Source: an uncultured Collinsella sp. (GTDB lineage Bacteria > Actinomycetota > Coriobacteriia > Coriobacteriales > Coriobacteriaceae). Taken from it: a stretch of DNA of 28,563 nt. The position numbers were made by a program, and so were the translations under genes. The DNA lies in NCBI GenBank assembly GCA_900543945.1, contig UQTN01000011.1, positions 1-28,563 on the forward strand, written 5' to 3'. Numbering within the stretch: position 1 is the stretch's first letter; every line of letters begins with the position of its first letter. This document shows positions 14,790 to 21,493 of this stretch, piece after piece. The notes beneath the pieces were generated by a model. The model was not told the DNA's origin and made no database searches. It saw nothing but the letters and a program-made list of their open reading frames with translations.

Positions 14790-14819
14790 TTAGCAAAAAT
14801 TATAAATTAGTTTATAATT
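14790..14819 (+). promoter_or_regulatory. hicAB promoter with palindromic operator
   Basis: TTAGCA (14790-14795), a 17-bp spacer and a perfect TATAAT (14813-14818) lie just after the prmC stop. A 9-bp inverted repeat, AATTATAAA (14798-14806) with TTTATAATT (14811-14819), covers the -10 box. This is the arrangement expected for self-repression by an antitoxin with a DNA-binding domain; I infer HicB as the ligand. The region is far more AT-rich than its surroundings. Confidence 0.7.
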
Positions 14820-14843
14820 AGGACGGCTGAAAGAGGTCGGCCC

Positions 14844-15029
14844 ATGCAACCTCCTACCTTTCGGGAAATCATTGCCCTACTCAAGCACGATGGATTCGTG
14901 AAGGTCGCGCAAGTCGGTAGTCATGCTAAATATGTTTCTGGTGACCGTGTTGTCACCGTGAACGGCTCTGGTGGTGATCGACCAAAGAAGGGCACGTGGG
15001 CAAGTATTCGTCGCCAAGCTGGATGGTAG
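14844..15029 (+). CDS. hicA: HicA-like mRNA interferase toxin
   Basis: A 61-residue protein of the HicA/YcfA type: a small double-stranded-RNA-binding-fold ribonuclease that cuts mRNA when free of HicB. It has the expected start (FREIIALLKHDGFVKV), the catalytic-type GSH (25-27) followed by K-Y, and the ending KGTWASIRRQAGW, matching the family's KGTL-x-S-I-LRQAG. The usual second His motif (TVPxH) is replaced by TVNGSGG, so the variant may be less active or differ in target. GAAAGAGG (14830-14837) precedes ATG 14844. The antitoxin gene starts 11 bp after its stop. Confidence 0.78.
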   Translation: MQPPTFREIIALLKHDGFVKVAQVGSHAKYVSGDRVVTVNGSGGDRPKKGTWASIRRQAGW

Positions 15030-15040
15030 TTGGAGGCAAA

Positions 15041-15487
15041 ATGAGGCAGCGATTTACCTATGACTGCGTTCTCATAAAAGAAGACGACGGTTACTGCGCT
15101 AGCTTCCCGCAGATTCCCGGCGCCTTTGCCGATGGCGATACGCGCGAAGAAGCGATTGCCCATGCTACCGAGGCACTGATGGCGTTTTTGGCCGACGACC
15201 TCAACAACGGTTTGACTCCGGCAGGGTACGAACGCTCGGCCGAGGTCGTGGCCCTTTCAGTCGAAATCGACCACGAGGACGCTCGGGAAGCGGCGTGCCG
15301 AACATTTAAAGACGCAGCGCTGGACCTCAAAGTCTCCGCTCCGCGGATTACCGCGCTGGTCAAAGCCGGAAAGCTCGATGTTGAACTCGTCGACGGCCGT
15401 CGGATGATAACGATAGACAGCATCGAGCGCTACGCCGCCCAAGAACGCCACGCCGGCAGGCCAAAGAAGTTCGTCGCAGTCCAATAA
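15041..15487 (+). CDS. hicB: HicB-like antitoxin with C-terminal DNA-binding region
   Basis: A 148-residue partner of HicA. Residues 1-65 form the HicB domain (FTYDCVLIKEDDGYCASFPQIPG, then AFADGDTREEAIAHATEAL), a partial RNase H fold that blocks the toxin. Residues about 90-135 look like a helix-turn-helix or excisionase-like domain (SAPRITALVKAGKLDVELVDGR...ITIDSIERYAAQ), able to bind the operator at 14798-14819. The start is ATG 15041, with TGGAGG (15031-15036); the frame opens earlier at 14996, but that would overlap hicA. No terminator is visible after it; the next 134 bp hold no recognised feature. Confidence 0.82.
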   Translation: MRQRFTYDCVLIKEDDGYCASFPQIPGAFADGDTREEAIAHATEALMAFLADDLNNGLTPAGYERSAEVVALSVEIDHEDAREAACRTFKDAALDLKVSAPRITALVKAGKLDVELVDGRRMITIDSIERYAAQERHAGRPKKFVAVQ

Positions 15488-15621
15488 CCCCCTCACTTTC
15501 ACCGACTACTAGAGCCGCTCACCAAACCAACATGCGCTCTGGGCAAATAGGTTGAACGTTTCGTGCGAGAATGCCCCACAGTAAACAAACTTGCACCAGA
15601 GCGTAAGGGGCTGGCATACGC

Positions 15622-16365
15622 ATGCAGACGGTCTATCGGGTATACGAGGGAACGCGCGAGCCGCATCGGCTTGCCGTCGAGCGCACGGCCGAGGTGCTCG
15701 GCCGCGGCGGCCTGGCTTTGATCCCGACCGAGACCGTCTACGGTGTCGCCGTGGCAGTCAACGCCTTCTCGGACGCCGTGCCCCGAGATACAAGCGAATT
15801 CCCATCGTGGCCGCGCGATCCGCAGGCTGCCGTCAATGGCGCCGCAGTTCCTGCGCTCGGCACCGGCTATCGCCGTATCTTCACTCTCAAGCAACGTGAA
15901 CTCACGCAAACCGTCGCTTGGCTGGTCGATGGCGTCGAAGCACTCGACCGCTATGGCGTGGATATCCCGGAAGATGCCCGCATACTCGCACGACGATGCT
16001 GGCCGGGAGCCCTGACTATCGTGGTCAAGGCAGCCCCCTGCGTGCCGACCTTTATGCGCGCTGCCGACGACACGGTGGCACTTCGCGCTTCGGCCTCGCC
16101 CGTGGTGCAGGCGCTCATTCGCGCCTGTGGCAGCCCCCTTGCCTGCACCAGCGCCAACACGCATGGCGCGCCCGCGCCGGCAAGTTTTATCACGGTGGAG
16201 GGTCGCATCCTGGAGGGAGTCGATGTTGCCGTCGACGCCGGTGAGACCCCGTGTCGCGACGCCTCGGCCATCGTGTCGTTCCAGCACGGCGGGCTCCAGA
16301 TCCTGCGCCAAGGCGCACTTCCCGCATCAGAGATCGAACGGGTCCTGTCCGACCCGATGCAATAG
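15622..16365 (+). CDS. tsaC: Threonylcarbamoyl-AMP synthase (Sua5/YrdC family)
   Basis: A 247-residue enzyme that makes threonylcarbamoyl-AMP from threonine, bicarbonate and ATP, the first step of t6A37 formation in ANN-decoding tRNAs. The family signature IPTETVYGVA is at 34-43, followed by IFTLKQREL (86-94) in place of the usual KGRP stretch, CWPGALTIVV (126-135), VALRASASP and CTSANTHGAPAP. About 30 residues are inserted between VNAFSDAV and RRIFTLK, and the canonical Lys-x-Arg-Pro is changed to Lys-Gln-Arg-Glu. AAGGGG at 15605-15610 lies 11 nt from ATG 15622, so initiation may be weak. The place after prmC is usual for this gene in Gram-positive genomes. Confidence 0.87.
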   Translation: MQTVYRVYEGTREPHRLAVERTAEVLGRGGLALIPTETVYGVAVAVNAFSDAVPRDTSEFPSWPRDPQAAVNGAAVPALGTGYRRIFTLKQRELTQTVAWLVDGVEALDRYGVDIPEDARILARRCWPGALTIVVKAAPCVPTFMRAADDTVALRASASPVVQALIRACGSPLACTSANTHGAPAPASFITVEGRILEGVDVAVDAGETPCRDASAIVSFQHGGLQILRQGALPASEIERVLSDPMQ

Positions 16366-16378
16366 AAAGGTGTAAGCG

Positions 16379-17920
16379 ATGTCGTTGAATCTGGGCAGCC
16401 TGGGCATGGAAGATGCCTCGTTTAACTTTGGCGGTTCCTACATCATGGCGCTCGACTGCGGCACCACCTCGGTACTTGCGACCATCGTCGACGAGTACGG
16501 ATGCATCGTCGCGCAGGCACGTCGCAGCGTCAAAACCAGCTTCCCACGTCCCGGTTGGGTAGAGCAAGACCCCATGGCGGTCCTTGCCAGCCAGATCGCC
16601 GTCATGATGGAAGTCCAGTTTAAGAGCGGTATCCACTCCGACCGCATTGCCGCCATCGGCATCTCCAACCAGCGCGAGACCACGGTGGTCTGGGACCGCG
16701 TGAGCGGTCAGCCGATCTATAACGCCATCGTATGGCAGTGCCGCCGTACCGCGCCGGCAATCGACGCGTTGGTTGAACAGGGTTGCGAGGAGCTGGTGCG
16801 CTCCCGCACGGGACTCACGCTCGACCCGTATTTCTCGGCCTCCAAGGTACAGTGGATTCTCGACAACGTCGACGGCGCACGCGAGAGCGCGGCGGCGGGC
16901 GACCTCATGTTTGGCACCATCGACACCTGGCTCATCTACAACCTCACCGGCGGCCAGGTCTTTGCCACCGACTACACCAATGCCAGCCGCACGGCACTCT
17001 TTAATATCCATACGCTCGATTGGGACGACGACCTGCTGGCACTCTTTGACGTTCCATGTTCCATGATGCCCGAGGTTCGCTGGAGCTCGGGCGACTACGG
17101 CCGCGTCGCGAGCGACATCATGACCAACATGCCGCCCATCATGGGCGTGGCGGGTGACCAACAGGCGTCGCTGTTCGGCCACTGCTGTTTCCGTCCCGGC
17201 CAGACCAAAAACACCTATGGCACGGGTTGCTTTATGCTCATGAACACCGGCGACGAGATCGTCGAATCCAAGAATGGCCTGGTCTCCACCATCGGTATCG
17301 CTGCGGACGGCAAAGTCAGCTATGCGCTCGAGGGCTCTATTTTTGCCGCCGGCTCATCGATGAACTGGCTTCGCAACAACATGGGCATCATCTCGAGCGT
17401 GAGCGAGTCGGCACAACTCGCCGCTTCGATTAGCGACAACGAGGGCTGCTACTTCGTTCCGGCCTTTGCGGGTTTGGGTGCTCCCTGGTGGGACCCGCAT
17501 GCTCGCGGTATCGTGTGCGGTCTGACCGGCGCTTCGAGCCGTGCGACCATCGTACGTGCCGCCTGCGAATCCATGGCATATCAGAGCTACGACGTGCTGC
17601 GCGCCATGGAGCAGGACGTGGGGCTTTCGATTGAGCGCCTGTCTGTCGATGGCGGTGCCTCGCGCAACGAGTTCATCATGCAATTCCAGGCCGACCTGCT
17701 GGATATCCCCGTGCTGCAATGCGAGACGGTGGAGACCACGGCAATCGGTGCCGCGTACTTGGCGGGTCTTGCCGTCGGCTATTGGGAAGACCTGGAAGAG
17801 CTGGAGCAAAATGCCCAGATCGTTAGGACCTTCCTTCCCCACATGTCCGCCGAGCGCCGCGAGCAAAACCTTGCGGGCTGGCGTGATGCAGTCAGGCGCT
17901 CGCTCAGCACCTCACAGTAG
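16379..17920 (+). CDS. glpK: Glycerol kinase
   Basis: A 513-residue FGGY-family kinase that phosphorylates glycerol to glycerol 3-phosphate. The phosphate-1 loop ALDCGTTS is at 24-31. Other glycerol-kinase hallmarks are FPRPGWVEQDP, ISNQRETTVVWDR, the glycerol-contact NAIVWQCRRT (usually WQDRRT; here Cys replaces Asp), KNTYGTGCFMLMNTG, and the late GLGAPWWDPHARG and SVDGGASRNEFIMQFQADLL. The first 20 residues before the kinase fold are a short non-homologous extension; I keep ATG 16379 because GAAAGG lies 8 nt upstream. It starts 13 bp after the Sua5 gene and probably shares its transcript. No glycerol facilitator or glycerol-phosphate dehydrogenase gene is next to it. Confidence 0.94.
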   Translation: MSLNLGSLGMEDASFNFGGSYIMALDCGTTSVLATIVDEYGCIVAQARRSVKTSFPRPGWVEQDPMAVLASQIAVMMEVQFKSGIHSDRIAAIGISNQRETTVVWDRVSGQPIYNAIVWQCRRTAPAIDALVEQGCEELVRSRTGLTLDPYFSASKVQWILDNVDGARESAAAGDLMFGTIDTWLIYNLTGGQVFATDYTNASRTALFNIHTLDWDDDLLALFDVPCSMMPEVRWSSGDYGRVASDIMTNMPPIMGVAGDQQASLFGHCCFRPGQTKNTYGTGCFMLMNTGDEIVESKNGLVSTIGIAADGKVSYALEGSIFAAGSSMNWLRNNMGIISSVSESAQLAASISDNEGCYFVPAFAGLGAPWWDPHARGIVCGLTGASSRATIVRAACESMAYQSYDVLRAMEQDVGLSIERLSVDGGASRNEFIMQFQADLLDIPVLQCETVETTAIGAAYLAGLAVGYWEDLEELEQNAQIVRTFLPHMSAERREQNLAGWRDAVRRSLSTSQ

Positions 17921-18043
17921 GGCTGCGATGGGCTGCTCGATACAACAAACCGCTAAACTAATGCATGGCGTGCGGCGGCAACATTGCTGCGCGCCTTGTC
18001 AGCAAGGCCGTTTTGCGGCCGCAACGAAAGGGGCAATCAACCC

Positions 18044-18691
18044 ATGACCGTCACCTACGATGCGTCCCGTGTGACGCTTGTCGATCACCCGCTCGTCCAG
18101 CACAAGCTGTCGATCCTGCGCGACAAAAACACCGGCACCAACCAGTTCCGTCAGCTCGTGCGCGAACTCGCGCTTTTTGACGGCTACGAGGCCATGCGCG
18201 ACCTGCCTATGGAAGACGTCGAGGTCGAGACCCCTATCACCACCGCAACGTTTAAGCAGCTCGCCGGCAAGAAACTCGCCATCGTGCCCATCCTGCGTGC
18301 GGGCCTTGGCATGGTCGACGGCATCCTCGACCTGGTGCCCTCCGCTCGCGTGGGCCACATCGGCATGGAGCGCGACGAGGTCACCCACGAGCCGCACGAG
18401 TATTACTGCAAGATGCCCAAGGATATCGACCAGCGCATCTGCCTGGTCGTCGACCCCATGCTCGCCACGGGCGGTTCGGCCGAGATGGCCATCAGCTACC
18501 TGCGCGGGCGCGGTGTCAAGGACATCCGCATGCTGTGCATCGTCGCGGCCCCCGAGGGCCTCAAGTCGCTGACCGAGAAGGATCCCGATGTACATATCTA
18601 TACCTGCGCCATCGACGACCATCTCAACGAGGCTGCCTACATCGTTCCCGGCCTCGGCGACGCCGGCGACCGCATCTACGGCACGCTCTAG
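18044..18691 (+). CDS. upp: Uracil phosphoribosyltransferase
   Basis: A 215-residue pyrimidine salvage enzyme that makes UMP from uracil and PRPP. The PRPP-binding loop DPMLATGGSA is at 137-146, the uracil-contact end GDAGDRIYGT is at the C-terminus, and PILRAGLGMVDG (82-93) is the conserved mid-segment. Length is typical. ATG 18044 follows GAAAGGGG (18026-18033); the frame opens earlier at 17984 without a ribosome site. A small hairpin GGCCG-TTTTG-CGGCC (18006-18020) in the leader lies close to the ribosome site. Position just before the ATP synthase operon is common in Gram-positive bacteria. Confidence 0.97.
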   Translation: MTVTYDASRVTLVDHPLVQHKLSILRDKNTGTNQFRQLVRELALFDGYEAMRDLPMEDVEVETPITTATFKQLAGKKLAIVPILRAGLGMVDGILDLVPSARVGHIGMERDEVTHEPHEYYCKMPKDIDQRICLVVDPMLATGGSAEMAISYLRGRGVKDIRMLCIVAAPEGLKSLTEKDPDVHIYTCAIDDHLNEAAYIVPGLGDAGDRIYGTL

Positions 18692-18732
18692 TCGCTGGGC
18701 TAAACGGCCGCGGCTGCAAATACGAAGAAACG

Positions 18733-18767
18733 GTGCGCGCGGACGAACAAAAGGCGACCGCGCGCAC
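18733..18767 (+). terminator. GC-rich hairpin in the upp-atpI gap
   Basis: A perfect 10-bp stem, GTGCGCGCGG (18733-18742) with CCGCGCGCAC (18758-18767), has a 15-nt loop. No T-run follows. It may end or protect the upp message. The rest of the 280-bp gap holds the atp promoter and nothing else I can recognise. Confidence 0.4.
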
Positions 18768-18882
18768 TCCTGTTAACGGACGTTTTGCCCTGCAGGGTTC
18801 GAGAAAAACGTATTACCGTACCTGCGGCATAAAGAAGGTCTTAAGAAAACGAACAGGTGCGTATTAACCGATGCTTTTTCGG

Positions 18883-18910
18883 TTGTACTTTAGCGATTGG
18901 CTCGTACAAT
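18883..18910 (+). promoter_or_regulatory. ATP synthase operon promoter
   Basis: TTGTAC (18883-18888), a 16-bp spacer and TACAAT (18905-18910) lie 61 bp before the atpI start. This is the clearest sigma-70-like promoter in the window after that of hicAB. The long open frame running back through it to 18897 is therefore not the true start of atpI. Confidence 0.65.
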
Positions 18911-18971
18911 AGTCACCAATGTTTGGCGGGAACTGTTCTGTGAAGCGTTAAAAAGGAAAGTGAGGACGCCA

Positions 18972-19283
18972 GTGTTTCAGATAGCCGATCTGCTCGCTAT
19001 CGTTGCAGGCGCCATCGCGGGCGCAATTGCCTTCCTTCCCTTTGTCTTTACGCTCAAGCCGGTTCTTGACGATAAACAGAATGCGGACATGCTCAAGGGT
19101 ATGGTGAGTCTGGCGGTCTCGGCAATCGCCCTGCTCGTCTTTACCTTGGTTGTGTTTGTGTTGTTCGGAGAGGCATTTCGCATGTTCCTCCTGGGCGAGG
19201 CGATCGGCTTCGTGGCCTTTATGGCTGCCTGCACGGTTCGTGTCGTCAAGGCGCTGCGAGATCCTCATGAGGTCGAAAGGTAA
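18972..19283 (+). CDS. atpI: ATP synthase protein I (AtpI-like)
   Basis: A 103-residue membrane protein with about three hydrophobic segments (6-28, about 48-68 and 75-92), in the position of atpI at the head of the F1Fo operon. AtpI proteins assist c-ring assembly and magnesium handling; sequences are poorly conserved, so the call rests mainly on size, topology and position. I use GTG 18972 because a GAGG-containing purine run (18950-18966) precedes it and because the promoter overlaps any earlier start. Its stop overlaps the region just before the atpB start (3 bp gap). Confidence 0.7.
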   Translation: MFQIADLLAIVAGAIAGAIAFLPFVFTLKPVLDDKQNADMLKGMVSLAVSAIALLVFTLVVFVLFGEAFRMFLLGEAIGFVAFMAACTVRVVKALRDPHEVER

Positions 19284-19286
19284 GTC

Positions 19287-20090
19287 GTGGAAATTTTTGA
19301 AAAGCTGCCTGATGAGATTAATCATCTGGTCAGCGAGTTCAGCTCCACCCCTGTCGTGGGCGATCTGAGCTGCGGCATCACGCAGTACTCGTTTTGGCTG
19401 ATCGTCTCCACGATCGTGCTCCTGATCGTCCTGGCCGTGTTCAAGAAGAAGCAGACCCTGGTCCCCAAGGGCTTCTTCGTCAACGGTTTCGAGTACATCA
19501 TCGAGTACGTCGAGAACGATATCGGCAAGGGCGTCGTGGGTGAGAACTGGAAGAAGCACTTCCCGTTCCTGTGCTCGCTTTTCCTGTTCATCCTGATCAA
19601 TAACATGATCGGCCTGATTCCGGGAATGAAGCCCGGCACCGGCGCAATCGGCTCCACCGCCGCGCTCGCCATCTTCGCCTTCGTGTATTTCATCTACTAC
19701 GGATGCAAGGCTCACGGCGTGATCGGCTACGTCAAGAGCCTCGCCCCGCAGGGCGTAAGCTTCCCGATGAACGTGCTTGTGTGGGTCGTCGAGCTTTTCT
19801 CGACCTTCCTGCGTCTCATCACGCTTGCCGTCCGTCTGTTCTGCAACATGTTCGCAGGACACGTGGTCATGGGCTCGTTCGCCATCATGGCGAGCATGTT
19901 CATGCAGCCGCTGCTTCAGCAGGTTTCCGCGGCCCACGCCGTTGGCGCCCTGCCTTCGCTAGCCTGGCTTGCCATCCTCATCCTGATCTATGCGATCGAG
20001 CTTGTGGTCGGCGCCATCCAGGCTTACGTCTTCACGGTCCTTACCGCCGTGTATGTCTCCGAGGCAGAGGAGGTCGCGGAGGAGGAGTAG
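19287..20090 (+). CDS. atpB: ATP synthase subunit a
   Basis: A 267-residue Fo channel protein. The essential arginine of the proton half-channels is R183 in RLITLAVRLFCNMFAGH, and the earlier segment FLFILINNMIGLIPG (99-113) is the conserved helix of this family. About five to six membrane helices are visible, and the C-terminus ends in a Glu-rich tail. It starts with GTG 19287, preceded by GAAAGG (19275-19280). In the membrane it forms the proton path beside the c-ring. Confidence 0.96.
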   Translation: MEIFEKLPDEINHLVSEFSSTPVVGDLSCGITQYSFWLIVSTIVLLIVLAVFKKKQTLVPKGFFVNGFEYIIEYVENDIGKGVVGENWKKHFPFLCSLFLFILINNMIGLIPGMKPGTGAIGSTAALAIFAFVYFIYYGCKAHGVIGYVKSLAPQGVSFPMNVLVWVVELFSTFLRLITLAVRLFCNMFAGHVVMGSFAIMASMFMQPLLQQVSAAHAVGALPSLAWLAILILIYAIELVVGAIQAYVFTVLTAVYVSEAEEVAEEE

Positions 20091-20214
20091 CCTTCCGCTC
20101 GCGCCTTAAAGGTAAGCAATTCGTTAAACCGCCGGTGCCCGTACCCATGGAGCCCGGCAGTTATAAAAAAGGTTATCCTGCGTGAAATAAGACACGCACG
20201 ACAAAGGAGGAATC

Positions 20215-20409
20215 GTGGGAGTTATCGGTTACGGTCTCGGTGTTATCGGCGCTGGTCTTGCTATCGGCCTGTCTGCTCTGGGTGCTACGGGTGCTATGGC
20301 CCGTCAGCCTGAGGTCCAGGGCCGCGTGTTCACCGTCTTCATCATGGGCTCCGCCTTCGGCGAGGCTCTGGCTCTGATCGGCTTCGTTGTCGCGCTGATC
20401 GTTAAATAG
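20215..20409 (+). CDS. atpE: ATP synthase subunit c, unusually short
   Basis: A 64-residue c-ring subunit, against the usual 70-85. Two hydrophobic helices flank the polar loop ARQPEVQG (29-36). The ion-binding carboxylate is E50 in GSAFGEALALIG. The residue after it is Ala, and there is no Gln in helix 1 of the sodium-type pattern, so proton coupling is inferred. Translation starts at GTG 20215 behind an excellent AAAGGAGG (20203-20210). An in-frame TAA 27 bases upstream rules out a longer protein. The 124-bp gap before it includes a TATAAA-like stretch but no clear promoter. Confidence 0.95.
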   Translation: MGVIGYGLGVIGAGLAIGLSALGATGAMARQPEVQGRVFTVFIMGSAFGEALALIGFVVALIVK

Positions 20410-20424
20410 CACGGAGCGTCAAGT

Positions 20425-21027
20425 ATGAATCTTTCATCCCAGAAGAGCGCGATCGCACTCTCCGCGTCCGCGGCCGCGCTGCTCATGCCGGTTTCCGCGT
20501 TCGCTGAGGACGGCGCTGCCGGTGCGGACATCCTCATCCCTAAGATGGCGGAGTTCATCCCGGCGCTTATCGCCTTCCTGATTATCTGGATCGTGCTGGC
20601 CAAGGTCGCCCTGCCGGGCATCATGAAAACCATGGAGGAGCGCGGCAAGAAGATCGAGGAGAGCCTCGACGAGGCCGAGAAGACCAAGCAGGAGGCTATC
20701 GCCAAGCGCGCTGAGTCCGACTCGATCGTCACCGACGCCCGTCGTCAGGCTGCCGACATCGTTCTCGAGGCCCGTAAGGACGCCGAGTCCGAGCGCGCCC
20801 GTATCATCGAGGCTGCTCACAAGGAGGCCGAGGAGATCATCGCCAAGGCCCATACGACCGTCGAGGACGAGCGCAAGTCCATTTACGCCGGTGCCGCGAG
20901 CTCCATCGCCGACCTGTCCGTTGCCGTCGCCACCAAGATCGTGGGCGAGGCACTCGAGGACGATGCCGAGCAGAAGAAGCTCATCGAGCGCTACATCCAG
21001 GAAGCAGGTAGCCTGAATGCCGACTAG
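20425..21027 (+). CDS. atpF: ATP synthase subunit b with signal-peptide-like N-terminus
   Basis: A 200-residue peripheral stalk subunit. Residues 43-62 are the single membrane helix, followed by VALPGIMKTMEERGKKIEESL and a long charged coiled coil, as in all b subunits. Before this helix, residues 1-27 form an extra hydrophobic segment ending in AFA followed by Glu-Asp, which looks like a cleavable Sec signal peptide. Its usual length without this would be about 165-175. ATG 20425 starts 15 bp after atpE behind a weak CGGAG, and the gene overlaps atpH by 11 bp. Confidence 0.95.
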   Translation: MNLSSQKSAIALSASAAALLMPVSAFAEDGAAGADILIPKMAEFIPALIAFLIIWIVLAKVALPGIMKTMEERGKKIEESLDEAEKTKQEAIAKRAESDSIVTDARRQAADIVLEARKDAESERARIIEAAHKEAEEIIAKAHTTVEDERKSIYAGAASSIADLSVAVATKIVGEALEDDAEQKKLIERYIQEAGSLNAD

Positions 21028-21493
21028 CCGCTATCAGGACAAGGTGCTCGAGACCTACGCGCGCTCCCTTCTGGAAGCCGCTAAGGCCGAGAACCATGTG
21101 TTCGAGGACCTCGAGATGATCGAGCGCTTGGCTTCCGCCAGCCCCGAGATCATCGCCGTGCTCGACACCATGTCCAAGCGCGACCAGCTCGACCTTCTTC
21201 CCAAGGTGGCAGCTGCCTTTAAGTATGTTGCCGAGGAAGACGAGGATGTAGTGGGCGTGACCGTCACCACGGCGATCCCGCTCGACGACGAGCTGCGTCA
21301 AACCATCACTAAGAAATGCGAGCAGGACTTCGGCCGCAAGGTATTCCTTATCGAGCAGGTTGACCCGTCTATCGTGGGCGGCCTGGTGCTCGAGGCCCGC
21401 GGCGAGCGTCGTGACATTTCCGTCAAGACGCAGCTGCGCATCGCGCAGGAGACCCTCGCAAACTCTGCTAATTCGTACGGAGGTGAAGCCTAA
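21017..21493 (+). CDS. atpH: ATP synthase subunit delta
   Basis: A 158-residue stalk subunit, slightly shorter than the usual 175-180. It opens with YQDKVLETYARSLLEAA, the family's helical start, and ends with DPSIVGGLVLEARGERRDISVKTQL, matching the conserved IVGG(x)xxRxGDxxxDxSVxxxL ending. It links F1 alpha to the b stalk. ATG 21017 lies inside the end of atpF, and its stop TAA overlaps the A of the atpA start, implying coupled translation. Confidence 0.94.
   Translation: MPTSRYQDKVLETYARSLLEAAKAENHVFEDLEMIERLASASPEIIAVLDTMSKRDQLDLLPKVAAAFKYVAEEDEDVVGVTVTTAIPLDDELRQTITKKCEQDFGRKVFLIEQVDPSIVGGLVLEARGERRDISVKTQLRIAQETLANSANSYGGEA

Noticed and set aside
18897..18971. Upstream start for atpI at 18897
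   Set aside because: The TACAAT promoter box lies within it, and GTG 18972 follows a purine-rich ribosome site.
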